Assembly (NCBI GenBank): GCA_944548615.1
Contig: OX155955.1
Location: forward strand, 6,581,062 to 6,645,061
DNA length: 64,000 nucleotides
From: Micropterix aruncella
Taxonomy: Eukaryota > Arthropoda > Insecta > Lepidoptera > Micropterigidae
Direction of reading: 5' to 3'
Part shown: in pieces, positions 1 through 44,659 of the stretch
Numbering within the stretch: position 1 is the stretch's first letter
Layout of the letters: every line of letters begins with the position of its first letter
Translations under genes and position numbers: made by a program
Notes under the pieces: generated by a model
Seen by the model: only the letters and a program-made list of their open reading frames with translations
Told to the model about the DNA's origin: nothing
Databases searched by the model: none

Positions 1-435
1 TTGGCTACGCATAAGAACAATACAAATAGAAGTGATAAAAAAGAAACAAACAGAAATTAGAAAGAAACAGATAATAAAAAAGTAAAACAAATGACTAAAA
101 TTAAATATAAGCAATAAATGAAACCTATTTGGTTGTTATTACTTTTTTACATTTATTAATTTATAATAGGACATTTTAAATATATATATATAGAAATAAC
201 ACGAAAGATATATATCGATTATACATAGAAATAATACGCGGGCATTATTTTGGCTATAAAAAATTACTTTGGAAATCCCTGCCATAAAGCCTCAGAGCTT
301 GCCCCCTACCCCTAATAAAGTAAGTACAGATGGACCATTCTACCATTGATTATATTATTACACTTTATAATCAATGATTCTAATCACTGACTAACCCGCC
401 CAAATATAAAAATATACTATTTTAAAATCAACTGT
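1..435. other. 3' flank of Vha100, no gene seen
   Basis: AT-rich sequence with a short TA run near 181-191 and two similar stretches (GAAATAACACGA, GAAATAATACGC). No open frame or recognised repeat. Confidence 0.5.
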
Positions 436-441
436 TTTATT
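436..441 (-). other. candidate polyadenylation signal AATAAA of Vha100
   Basis: AATAAA on the minus strand about 20 nt after the stop codon. Such a short 3' UTR is unusual; a second AATAAA at 152-157 would give a 3' UTR of about 310 nt. Both are possible. Confidence 0.45.
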
Positions 442-460
442 GTAACCATAAAATATCTCC

Positions 461-34487
<34,027 letters not shown>

Positions 34488-34519
34488 TGTCAAAGGAAAC
34501 TCAGCAATTAATAATCAAA

Positions 34520-34552
34520 CTTTCTTCTCTAATCGGACACACACGATCGACT
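34520..34552 (-). promoter_or_regulatory. candidate Vha100 Initiator (TCAGTC) and start site
   Basis: A perfect insect Initiator TCAGTC has its +1 A at 34552, 65 nt upstream of the ATG. At +28 the sequence AGAAAG is only a partial DPE match, and no TATA box is visible at -30. A longer 5' UTR with an upstream intron cannot be excluded. Confidence 0.4.
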
Positions 34553-34790
34553 GAAAGCGACAATAGGCTAGATTTCAGATTCTATCTAAAGTGTTGACAA
34601 CGATACTACTTATGAAATTGATAGGCGATAGCTACTTGAATAGGCATCATTGGTAGATTAACAGATCTTTATCTCGAGTACGTTGCATTTCATGGCTTCG
34701 AGTCATATCGGAGTGATTTAATTGCAAATTATCGTTAACTAACGTTAATCAAGTTATCTGACAAGTAAATATATTAAAGAGAATAAAAAA

Positions 34791-35093
34791 CACGACTGTC
34801 GTTACAGAAATAATAACCATTGTATTTATAAATATTTTTATCATGGGTTTTCGATGAAATATTTGTGGTTTATGTATTTATTCATATTGATAGATGTATA
34901 TTCCTGGAATTTACTCAATCAGACACTAAACACGATACATTTATGTTAATTTATTGACATTTGGACATTTAGTCAAGTATTTTCTGACATTTGGACAGTT
35001 TAGGTAGACCAGGTATCCTATGATACTCGGGATGACACAATGATTCTAACTCACTCTAAATCGGTTCAAGCGTTTAGAAGTTATGGTTAAATA
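34791..35093 (+). mobile_element. TIR element fragment (CACGACTG family), holds the Helitron empty site
   Basis: Left end CACGACTGTCGTTACAG, collinear with the first 300 bp of the 386-bp copy at 26933. Contains ATGAAATATTTGTGGTTTAT at 34853-34872, the uninterrupted target of the Helitron at 9746. The right end is missing; a right-end piece is at 35436-35583. Confidence 0.7.
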
Positions 35094-35435
35094 AAAAATC
35101 AGGGTTTAACCATTAATACATACAGTTTTTTCCGAGTACAATTGCGTAGTTTTATAATTTTCCAAAATGTTGGATAACATATTTTAAAATGTAATAAATT
35201 CGTAAGAAACAAAAACGGCTATTTAAAAATAAGTAATATTTTGTGGAGCGTAAAAAATAAACTCTTTTTATAATTTATTCTGCTAAATTAATATTCTAAA
35301 TATTTCTCTTCGAAGATCGAAAACATCTAAACTGGCAAATGATGAATTTCAACACGGACCGCGTAACACGGCGATTTATATTAAAGACGCTGCTGTCTCC
35401 TAATATTAGAGCAAGGGATCGCGCCACGTACCCTA

Positions 35436-35583
35436 TAACACTTATGATGACAAAACGATTCTAACAATACCACACACGTCTAAATCGGTTTAAGCGTTTA
35501 GAAGTTATGGTGGAATAAAGAAACGGAAGATATACATAGATGAACATTAAAACATTACACTCCTTTTATGTTGGGCAGTCGTG
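35436..35583 (+). mobile_element. TIR element fragment, right end
   Basis: CTAAATCGGTTTAAGCGTTT, then AACATTACACTCC and GGGCAGTCGTG, the right end of the CACGACTG family. About 340 bp of unmatched sequence separates it from the left-end fragment, part of which is duplicated between the two. Confidence 0.65.
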
Positions 35584-36270
35584 TAAAAACGTACCAGATT
35601 TGCAAATTGAATAAATATTTGTATTAAAATAACGTGTAATACAATTTATTTTCCTCGTGAAGTACAATCCTTCGGACCGGGTCAGAGCATCTAAAGCTCA
35701 GAACATCTAAAATTATACGATCTGAGCCTCACACGATATTTTCGTGTTTTCGGGTCATAGCATCTAAAATGAAGTAAATGCAGTGCTTTGCAATTTTAGA
35801 CGCACTGAGCTTTAGATGTTCTGCCCCTCCGTTATAATAAATTACATTTCAGTAAAAACGGGCAGAACATCTAAAGTAGCAACTAGGGTCAGAACATCTA
35901 AAATGTAGCAACCTGTGAATTATAACGGTCTGTCTGCTACCGAAAAATAGCGCTTTAGGGAACGTCAATTGTTGCCAGGTTTCCTCTGTTTTGAGATAAT
36001 ACGTAAATATAAATATAATATTAATTATTGTCCTGCAACCGAATATACTTGAATTTGCAAGGTGAGAGACGTTAAAAAACTAAATTATAATTAACGTATG
36101 GTCCTTCCTTCGATGTAGGAGCCTATTCTGCGATAGTTTTCATAGTTTCGGAAACCTAACACCAGATAAGATATCGGAAAACTTTCCGATACGCCTGGTA
36201 ACACAACATCCATCTATGACTGCTATTTATCAAATATCATTTAACCGTAAAAAGTAGCAGGAGCTATGTC

Positions 36271-38370
36271 CAGGGGCGGATCCAAGATTTGAAATTGGGG
36301 GGGGCCCTCTGCGCCTCGGGCCACGTTTTAAGATTTTAAAAAATCAAGTTAGAGCCACAGACACAGACCCGAGCCGAGACTTCATACAGAGAACATTAAA
36401 ACAATAAAGAATATTGATTTTTTTTATTATTATTGTTTTTATTGTCGATTTTACAAAATTAAATCTATTTTTAGTTTACCCTTAGCATACCGATTTATCA
36501 CGTTATCAACATTAATATTTAAACCCCTATGAACATGTAGAAGCGCAAGTCCGGTAAGACGCTCTTCTGCCGTTCGCGTACGCAGCCATGGTTTTAGGCG
36601 GCGCAGGGTGGAAAATGATCTTTCGGCCGTTGCTACACTCACTGGTAACGTCGCTAAAATGTTGAGCATTATACGTATCGCTGGAAACATGTCTTCATCA
36701 GTAGCTTTTAATATGTCCAAAACGGTGGTCGGAGTTTCTCCTTTTTCCTTATAATTTAGACGTAGCCATTTTTCTGTCCATATAGCATACTCTGGCTTCA
36801 GACTCACTGCATAGTCATTCAGCGCACGCTCATACACCTGCGATACTTTTTCAATTCTATTTTGAAGATTATTATTAGCCTCTGCCACGTTTGTAGACTC
36901 AGTGATAGTTTTCACAATAACCGAGGGCATGAGCAAGCGAAGGTCAAATGTATTCATGACATCATCCGGTAGACGATTCCGCAGGTCATTCACAATTTGG
37001 TCCAAAAGGGGTATATAAATGGAAGACCTGAAATATGCCTCTGGTTCTTGATCGGAGGTTGGGTGGTTTGCTCTATAGACGGATCTTCGGGCTGTACGTG
37101 GGCTAGTAATTTCTACATCCAGTATCTTGGCCATTTCTTCTGCCCTAAGATATATATTTCTAAAAACAGAATCAACATCTTCTCTCTTTTTTTGTAAAAC
37201 CGAGAGTACATCTTTAACAGCATTAATGGCAGAAACAGCATCTAGCGTAGGCGATTGCAAAATTCGACTGAGTGCAAGGGTAGTTCCCAAAACATCTCCT
37301 AAAGCAAACGTTGCTATAATAAATTCACTGTCTGCGATGCTTTTTATAAGGCCATGTGCCTTGGAGACTGTATCACGACTATTTGTCCATTTGGTAATTT
37401 TTTCGAGACTACTGAAAATCTTAGGTAACAATGTGCAAAATTGAATAGTGCCATCGTGTTTCTCTTGCCACCTAGTCTCGCAAAGGCCTGAAAAGGATTT
37501 ACCAATCATATCACGGAAAACTGCTGTGGCCTTAGCAGACGAATTGGAAAAAGATATAATTTCTTTCATTTTGCTTACAGTGTTGCGATAGGCTACAACC
37601 TCGTTCGATTTTTTGAGAGAATTGTTTAGGGTATGGTTTAGACAAGGACAGCGTCTTGCATTAAGTGCAGTTTTGCATATTTCCTGAACAGCTCCTTTCA
37701 TTTCAGACGCCATAACAGAACAATTATCAGTTCCTACGCCTACACATTGATCCAAATCTAACGAATGTTTCTTACAGAAATCTATGACAATATGAGCGAG
37801 GGCTACGCCGGAGAGACGTTTTTCTTCTCCTTGAATGTCTTCAGTACGTATTGACTCGTAACAGTCTATGAAAGCTAGAAAATCTTCCCGGCTAGTGCCC
37901 TCGTGCACGTATCGTACAGAAATACTCATTTGCTCTTTATGAGACCCATCAGTAGTTTCGTCAAATATCAATGAAAACCACTTTGCTTGGCAAACCCTTT
38001 CAAAAATAATATTTTGTATCTCTTCACCACAGCAGTTTATAAGTGAGTTTTGCGTGGTTTTACTGATGTATGTAGCATTGGTAGCTGAGCTTTTAAGTTG
38101 TTTCTCGAGTTCTGTATCACCCGCGGTAATTTCTGTATCACCCGCGACAATGTTATCGCATGGATTTGGACACTGTTATCGCTCGCGTCGTAATTGTTCG
38201 TGTAAATGAGTTTTCTCATGATTTGTTAAAGCAATAAAATGGAAACTGACACAGTTGGCTACATCACCTACATACAACATTCGTGATGTCAGCCCATCAC
38301 CGGCTGAGCTAGGTGCCATCCTTGGGGGGGGCCATGGCCCCCTGGGCCCCCCCCCCTGTATCCGCCCCTG
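36271..38370 (-). mobile_element. hAT element, 2,100 bp, 8-bp target duplication
   Basis: Ends CAGGGGCGGATCC / CAGGGGCGGATAC (inverted) and exact flanking 8-bp repeats GCTATGTC at 36263-36270 and 38371-38378, as expected for hAT. It carries one long transposase frame on the minus strand. Runs of G/C follow both ends. Confidence 0.95.
36451..38175 (-). CDS. hAT transposase (ZMYM/P52rIPK-like group), partial
   Basis: An open frame of about 574 codons. The order is: an RNase H-like core beginning WFSLIFDETTDGSHKEQMS, then VGVGTDNCSVM, CLNHTLNN and CETRWQEKHD; and the C-terminal hAT dimerisation domain LPVSVATAERSFSTLRRLKP, LTGLALLHVHRG. The two Asp and the Glu of ERSFS are plausible catalytic residues, by family analogy. 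An in-frame TAA at 38176-38178 cuts the N-terminus, but upstream codons (NHEKTHLHEQL) continue the family pattern, so the N-terminal zinc finger is lost or in another exon. A small direct duplication (GTATCACCCGCG twice) lies near the break. The long intact frame suggests recent activity. Confidence 0.88.
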   Translation of the reverse strand, partial: QCPNPCDNIVAGDTEITAGDTELEKQLKSSATNATYISKTTQNSLINCCGEEIQNIIFERVCQAKWFSLIFDETTDGSHKEQMSISVRYVHEGTSREDFLAFIDCYESIRTEDIQGEEKRLSGVALAHIVIDFCKKHSLDLDQCVGVGTDNCSVMASEMKGAVQEICKTALNARRCPCLNHTLNNSLKKSNEVVAYRNTVSKMKEIISFSNSSAKATAVFRDMIGKSFSGLCETRWQEKHDGTIQFCTLLPKIFSSLEKITKWTNSRDTVSKAHGLIKSIADSEFIIATFALGDVLGTTLALSRILQSPTLDAVSAINAVKDVLSVLQKKREDVDSVFRNIYLRAEEMAKILDVEITSPRTARRSVYRANHPTSDQEPEAYFRSSIYIPLLDQIVNDLRNRLPDDVMNTFDLRLLMPSVIVKTITESTNVAEANNNLQNRIEKVSQVYERALNDYAVSLKPEYAIWTEKWLRLNYKEKGETPTTVLDILKATDEDMFPAIRIMLNILATLPVSVATAERSFSTLRRLKPWLRTRTAEERLTGLALLHVHRGLNINVDNVINRYAKGKLKIDLIL

Positions 38371-38739
38371 GCTATGTCACAGTCGTGATTTTTTAGATGT
38401 TCTGACCTGTTAAATGAAATCGATGTATTTATTTCATTTCGAAGGCGGCTCAGTACATCTAAAGGCCAGAGCATCTAATTTAGATGTTCTGCACCTCATC
38501 CGATATTATCGCGGTTTACGGGCCAGAGTATCTAAAATGCGTGCGTTTCGATTTTAGAAGCTCTGCGCTTTAGATGTTATGACCCGGACTCCAATCCTTT
38601 TATCGCCGGAAGAAAAGACTGGCAAGATGGATGCCTACTTTAAAAGTGGCTTCTTTTAAAGCGAAGGGAAGCCTACTTTAAACATGTAATGACGTATTTA
38701 TTTATTTATTTCTAATCCCACGTTTTTTTTCACTTATTT

Positions 38740-39400
38740 CATTTATTTCAAAAACAACGGAAATACATTTTAGGGAATTCAAAAATAAACTAAAGAAATG
38801 GTTATCGAATCATGACAGACTAACCATACATCAAATGTTAGAAATAATAGTATAATAAAACTTAGGTGCACAAATTATTAACATATATGTTAAGTATATT
38901 TTAACATTGAACTAACTACCAAAAATTATTTGACTTTGACAATGAAGTATACTTTTTAGACTAAGTAATTTTATATTAATAAATATTAATGACCGTTTCT
39001 TCCTTTTCTCACATATAACTTTATTTATTTTATTTAATCGAATTTTATATGATATTTATTGCCGATTAGATAATAGAATTGCATTTTATTTATTATATTA
39101 TCTTTTAATATTTTTTTATTATTATTTTTTATTTTTTATTCTGAAGACCACATTTTAGGGCAATTTAGTGTCATTAGCTTTTTACTAAAACTTGTATATT
39201 TGTAAGCAACCAAGCAATCAAGCAAACTTGATTGTAATATTGGAGTCCTGTCCACTCTAGAACGGGCTAGTCCCATTTGGGTGACAGAAACAAATAAGCA
39301 AAAGGTTAAGGTTTTGCCATTCGGTTCCTGTTATTTTTATAAGCTAATCAATGTTTCATAGTAATTAATTATTAAATAAATAAAATAAATAAATAAACAT
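38740..39400 (+). mobile_element. 5'-truncated LINE, family A, with full 3' UTR
   Basis: About 38770-38860 reads FREFKNKLKKWLSNH, the last codons of a LINE polyprotein. Then a 3' UTR with TTTTAGGGCAATTTAGTGTC, GGGCTAGTCCCATTTGGGTG, GTTAAGGTTTTGCCATTCGG and an (AAAT)n tail. Confidence 0.65.
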
Positions 39401-39949
39401 AAAATGGTCTAACTAGGTAATGGTGCGAGGTAAACGCCGTCCCACATTTACGTGACCAAGCTCAGCCCATACCCAACTAGGCGAATATAGCCAGTATCTG
39501 GGCATAAGGCGTATTATCTGATAGTGTAACAAAACTAAGGACACTTCTTATTATATGCAAGTATTAATATATACTCGTATGTCCTCGTTATTTTAAAGTT
39601 AAATATTTATCGTAAATATAAAATATGATAAAAATGTTTTGTTTATGTATGTACCGACATACAAAGATACATTATTTAAATATATAGTTTTACAGTCTAT
39701 AGTCAGATAAAACTATAAAAAAATGAGCAAACCTTGAAAGAATGTAATAAAGTAAATCTGTCCGAATTAGAAAACAGATTATATTTAACACATATCCAAA
39801 GTTCGACAAATCAGTCTTTGGGAACATTGTGACAATGTGACACCCGTCTCTTGTACTAGTGTCGATTTCGCCTAATCTACATATTATGTCCTATGTGTGA
39901 GTCAAATATGTTATAGAGTTTAGGTCCGAGATATTCGTAGTGTCGTTGT

Positions 39950-40290
39950 CCGTATAAAGTCCTCATTTTTGGTTGTATCTGTTTGTCTTTGTGTCTAGTG
40001 TTGTGTTTGTGCTCTGGTTTGTCTCTATCCGTATTATTCATGAGGTCCCTCCGATGAGGCGCACCAGGACAGTGCGTATGTATAGTTGGCGTATGTCTAG
40101 TACTCTAAAGCCTGTATATAGGTCGTCCGACGGAGAGCGATATTGCTTTTTGGTAATGACTCTGAGCAAGGCCTTTTGCGCTTTGACCAGTGGGTCAAGA
40201 TTTGTTCTGGCCATACCGCCCCAGCCCCCAGCTGATTTGTCCGTATATAAGTAGAGTCTGTGCCAGTGCATAGTAAACAGTAAATTTGCA
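39950..40290 (-). pseudogene. LINE RT C-terminal fragment
   Basis: Reads GGMARTNLDPLVKAQKALLR, VITKKQYRSPSDDL, FRVLDIRQLYI. This is the xLDPLxxxQKxxLRxI block found after the RT core in many insect LINEs. Truncated on both sides. Confidence 0.6.
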
Positions 40291-40299
40291 TATTAAACA

Positions 40300-41600
40300 G
40301 TAATTTACTTTAAAAGTATAAAAAAATGCTGGGTCACACCATCCATTCACTTGCTTACAACGCCTAATAGCAACATCAATACGCTACTAATTATTACAAC
40401 TATGGAAAACAACTAAAGTAGAATACTAAAAATAACTACCGCCTATTCTAAGTCAAAGGGGCAACGGTCTTTTCAAATGCGACAGAGAAGCGCTAAATAT
40501 GTTGTTGTTAGAAAACTTTATTGTACCTACACCAAAGTTTATCAATAGGTGGGCCTGTTTTATAAATAGGCCTGAATATCCACTGGGGAGCAAACCCGCC
40601 AGGGCTATTGTGCCTATTTGGTCGAAATATACAAGTAAAATCATAACTAACGAAAATATAAAGGTTACGCATAAATACACAGCTTCCATTACGTATAATA
40701 TTATAACTATATACATGAAGTAGTAAATTAAACTTGGCTGGGATGTAATGGAAGAGGAGGGGACGAAATGTGATTGGGGCTAGGATTTATGGATAAATTT
40801 GAGTTGTGAAAATAAAGGTCATCAGTTACCACTTAGTTACCTATTTCAGTTGTGTTTTAGCGAGCGTAACTGATTGGCGCATGCAGATGCGGAGAATTCC
40901 AGTGGGGAGTTGTCTGAACTGCAAAGATCTTGGTGAAAGGGTCGCAGAATGATGAGGTTTATTACAAATTACGAATTATTTATTGAGTTCAAATTATGAG
41001 TAGATTCAATATATAAAAGTTTTAACCTAACTAGGCTGCCGCCTGTTCCAAGGCGGTTATTATATATTATTTATCTGGTTACATTCGGGTATTGTTACTA
41101 GTGCGATCGTAATTAGTTACATGAGCAATAAGGAAAACATGAACACAAACATGATCAATCTAGCTAGACGAATGCCTACCTAGACCGACCAGCCTGTATC
41201 TGGTCATACGAAATACACTGCCTTGGTTTTTTAAGCTATTGCATACCTTTAATCGCGGGCCTAGGCTAGCGCGGCGATCGAATGAAAATTAATGATTATA
41301 AACTGATAATTACGTCTAAACGAGTACTGCTTACGATTCTAAAAAAATATATGTTAAACAAGAACATTTTCCTAATATTCTTAGCTTTGAAGATTTTAGA
41401 TTTTGTTTATATTACATAGTGTAATTAATTTGTGAAATTAGGTCTAACCGAACACAAAAACGATTACTACGCAAATACTATCTGGCGTAATATTATGAAA
41501 CCTGCACCATTTTAAAGATAATTTAATTATCTATCCTTTTATCTACGATTTTTTTTGAATAATCCGTTTTTTTTGCTTTATCGATTAAAAAATTCGTGCG
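40300..41600. other. no gene seen
   Basis: A mildly GC-elevated stretch 40740-40960 has no long frame. 41020-41060 (GGCTGCCGCCTGTTCCAAGG) resembles short pieces at 53225-53265 and 55355-55400, a weak repeat. Confidence 0.4.
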
Positions 41601-41604
41601 CGGC

Positions 41605-41694
41605 GCTCTATCGGAAGAAGTTTAAATTATTCCGAATTATTTGCTACCGCAGCCGCAAATGATTCGGAATAATTTCAACGTTTTCCCATAGAGC
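41605..41694. repeat. 90-nt hairpin, about 40-bp imperfect stem
   Basis: GCTCTATCGG...AATTATTCCGAATTATTTGC pairs with GCAAATGATTCGGAATAATT...CCATAGAGC. Small loop of about 10 nt. Size and shape like a pre-miRNA or a minimal MITE. Confidence 0.7.
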
Positions 41695-41699
41695 ACAGT

Positions 41700-42690
41700 T
41701 ATCTGATATCAGAAAAAATATAATAAATAAAATAAATAAATAATTATAATTGCATAAGTTGTTAAAAATGCTATGCAATAGCTTTACCGCGGCAGTCCCC
41801 GAGTGCCACACGTATTTTTTTGATTAGTAACGTTATCTTACAACTAAACTACTTTCAATATCAATACTAACATGATGGGATATCATATTATACACATGTA
41901 TTGCTAACAAAAGGTTACAGTTGTGAAAAGAGATCTTAAGAGGCCGTGTACGAAATCGATGTGGGCCGTGATACCTTTATAATCAATGGTATAATATAAC
42001 TATACGTAGGTAGGATTTTCGGAGCCAAAGAGATGCGTCCAGCCTTTGGAAGCGCTCGGCGGGGACTAGCTGACTTGAGGCGTGAATCGTATCATAGGCG
42101 AGTATCATAACGCGAGAATTAGATTGTTTTAAAAGACTTTATTGCCAATTTTAATTAATGTTTTGCATTTTTTTTGAGGAAATGGATTGATATTGAACTA
42201 AAGTTTATTTCTGTTGTTTTTATTTTATGAACGAGAGTTCTAAAAGGCCAAAATCAAAAGCAATTCTTCGCCCATTTTCTAAAAAAAATGACAAAGTTAA
42301 ATATTTTTTTTAACAACAATTTTATATGAAAGTAGTAAAAATTGATTCACTTATTATATAGAAGACTTTCACAACAATACAATGTATTTTTTTTATACCG
42401 TTTAGATGTCAAAACGATTCGTAAATATGTTATATTCTAAACCTCTTACAGCAAAAAATCACAAACAGTCGCCGGTTTAAGGTCAATTAATCAAAATTCT
42501 ATAATAATTTTCAAAAAAGTAGCTAACTCATTAGACAATAATATAAATGATCTTTTATGTTGTGCAATAAAACTTATAGAAATACAGTATTTTAACCTTA
42601 AATACACGTCTGCAAAATTACGTAAATTCACGAAATGCGCAAAATTTCGGGTACGGCCTCTTAAAGGTATTGGAGTTGATTTCCGTGGAG
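41700..42690. other. no gene seen
   Basis: AT-rich, no long frame, no recognised repeat ends. Several TTTTTT runs. Confidence 0.4.
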
Positions 42691-43450
42691 GACACGAAAC
42701 AGCACAGTAAGAATATAAATGAATCTAGAGTCTAATAAGAAGCCATTCGGTTTGTTTGGGGGAGAAGGAGACGTGATTACCTATGTTGGAGCCCTGGCGG
42801 TCCAACATACCCACAACAAAAAAGTAATTTCCACAGAATGGAAACCGCAAACTCGCTCAAATCTACACGAGTCAGCTGCAGTTAATTTCCAACTAAATTC
42901 GGCAATTTATGCACAGTCAAGCGATGACTCATGTCATTTCTTCTGATCGATACACATGTCGCACCCCACTCATAGCTATTACGTCACCGCTCACGGTATA
43001 AAACGTAGTACATTTCAATCAATCGATATCATTTCCTTGGCGGATAGTTACCGCGCTCTACGCAACATTCCTTTGGTGGACAGTTACTCGACATATCATT
43101 TCTTTGGCGGATAGTTACCGCGCTCTACGCATCATTATCAAGCAGTACCTGTATTACCCGCGATACCGATCGTCAAGCCTCACTCCTCGACTACACACTT
43201 CGGACACACTACTACGGCTTCACCTCGCGCCCACACTAATACACTACGGCGAAATAACAATCAAGGCGTTAAGAACTGGCGACTCACTTCAACCTTCTGA
43301 TTAAATACTTCTACTTCGACATCCACGACTTTCATTCACGGAGAAAACTTCACGATGAGATTCACCCTTCTCTCACAATCAATTGGAATCTAGTGAAGGG
43401 TGGCAATTCTCATACCTACCCACCGGCGCGCGGCGGGTCAATTTGTCAAA
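42690..43450 (+). repeat. possible solo LTR-like or promoter-bearing repeat
   Basis: GC-richer than its surroundings. Contains a TATA box (GGTATAAAACG at about 42996) followed by a block TTGGCGGATAGTTACCGCGC that occurs at 43037 and again at 43105 (tandem duplication of about 67 bp). No LTR partner or clear ends found. Confidence 0.3.
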
Positions 43451-43519
43451 CGGATCGAGGATACGTATGTTCATCCGGATACTAGCCTAGTGCCTACATA
43501 TTGATACGCACTTATAAGA

Positions 43520-43828
43520 GGCTCCCTAGACGATCAAGCATGCTTGTCAAGCATCGCGTCGCGGGCTGGGAGGGGATCGTAAACCACAGGAAATATGCAT
43601 TTTTTTTTATATTTACCAAAAATGCCTAATTTTGTATTTTTATACCAGGGAGTCACGTCGTTCATAAATCAATTACGTCTAATTAACGTGACTTCCTGGT
43701 ATAAAGTACAAAATTAGGCATTTTTGGTAAATATTCAAAAAATATATTTGTATGTTTCCTGCGGTTTACGATCCCATCCCAGCTTGCGACGCGATGCTTG
43801 ACAAGCATGCTTGATCGTCTAGGGAGCC
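43520..43828. mobile_element. inverted-repeat MITE, 309 bp
   Basis: Ends GGCTCCCTAGACGATCAAGC and exact inverse; inverted similarity continues inward (GCATCGCGTCGC, GGGATCGTAAACC, AAAATGCCTAATTTTGTA, ACCAGGGAGTCACGT) almost to the middle. The element would fold on itself. Confidence 0.85.
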
Positions 43829-44061
43829 CTTAAATTTCAAGTTATTTTTAGTTTGTTATATTTTATTACGAAGTACATTAGATGATGGTCAAGATGATTG
43901 GCAGAATCTGACTAAAAGGCATTTGTCTAGAAAATTTCAAGTAGACAATATTTCGCCATTGAAATATGACTTCAATCTCGAAATATTGGACTTGGAGACG
44001 GATCAAAACCAGGTATGTGGTAGGGTCGGCACGAAATGTGGTAGGGTCGAAACCACATTTT
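43813..44061 (+). other. unrecognised open frame, possible exon or TE coding debris
   Basis: About 80 codons open without ATG. The middle reads DDGQDDWQNLTKRHLSRKF then QVDNISPLKYDFNLEILDLE, with protein-like composition, then TDQNQ at a possible donor CAG|GTATGT (44011). A candidate acceptor TTTTTAG ends near 43848. I do not recognise it. Confidence 0.3.
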
Positions 44062-44357
44062 AATTGCAATTGAATTTTAGTTGCAATATCTCTTATAAAA
44101 GCGACACGATCTCTTATACAAGAAACGAATCATATTGGAAAATAGCCATTTTAATACCACGGAAATACTACAGAAATACCATACTATATTTGCTATCATA
44201 AGCAATCACTATCGATGGGGATGGGAGAACGTCCCATTATGCTCTATCACTAGTACTCTCACTTTGAACTATTTAAACCAAGTACTCAGGATGTATAAGT
44301 TCCGGACGGAAATATTTTTCTTCCGTGGGTTCCTATCCCGCCTTATATAGAGGGCTT

Positions 44358-44651
44358 TAATGCGAAAGGGGTTTGTGGGGTGGTGTTTGAAGGGGGGGCG
44401 GTACGATGGGGGGGAGGGAGGGGGGTTTGGGCTTAGGGGTAAGGGGTTTGTTCGGTGGGGGAATAGGTTTAGGGAGGTTGAGGGGTTAGGGGAGGGTGCG
44501 TTTGGGGGGGGGGGGGGCAATTGGGATTCGGGGTGTGGGGGGTTTTGGGAAAGGGAGGCAGTTTTTGGGGGCGGTGATTAGGGGAGAGGTTGGGGGCGTT
44601 GGGGTGGTGGTGGTGGGGGGGTTGTGGATGGAGTGTTGGGGGGATTGTCTA
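44358..44651 (+). repeat. G-rich, strand-asymmetric tract
   Basis: About 300 bases with dozens of GGG to GGGGGGG runs and almost no C on the plus strand. Open frames in it are low-complexity Gly/Arg. Strong G-quadruplex potential. Confidence 0.9.
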
Positions 44652-44659
44652 CTTGCCGA

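Larger units (their letters stand above)
35673..38591. mobile_element. outer inverted-repeat element (about 811 bp) split by a hAT insertion
   Basis: Flanked by CAATCCTT at 35665-35672 and 38592-38599 (8-bp direct repeat). The ends are inverted: ACCGGGTCAGAGCATCTAAA and TCCGGGTCATAACATCTAAA. The interior repeats the word CATCTAAA many times in both orientations (for example 35688, 35703, 35867, 35894). No transposase. Confidence 0.7.

Noticed and set aside
35436..35583. Treating 34791-35583 as one 793-bp element
   Set aside because: Blocks such as CTAAATCGGTT and the GTTTAGAAGTTATGG region occur twice, so it is a left-end and a right-end fragment with foreign sequence between.
40453..40723. 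Opposite-strand frames of 74-87 codons
   Set aside because: Mutual shadows with no recognised motif; hydrophobicity follows AT content.
44360..44581. Gly/Arg-rich frame
   Set aside because: A by-product of the G-rich tract; low complexity only.
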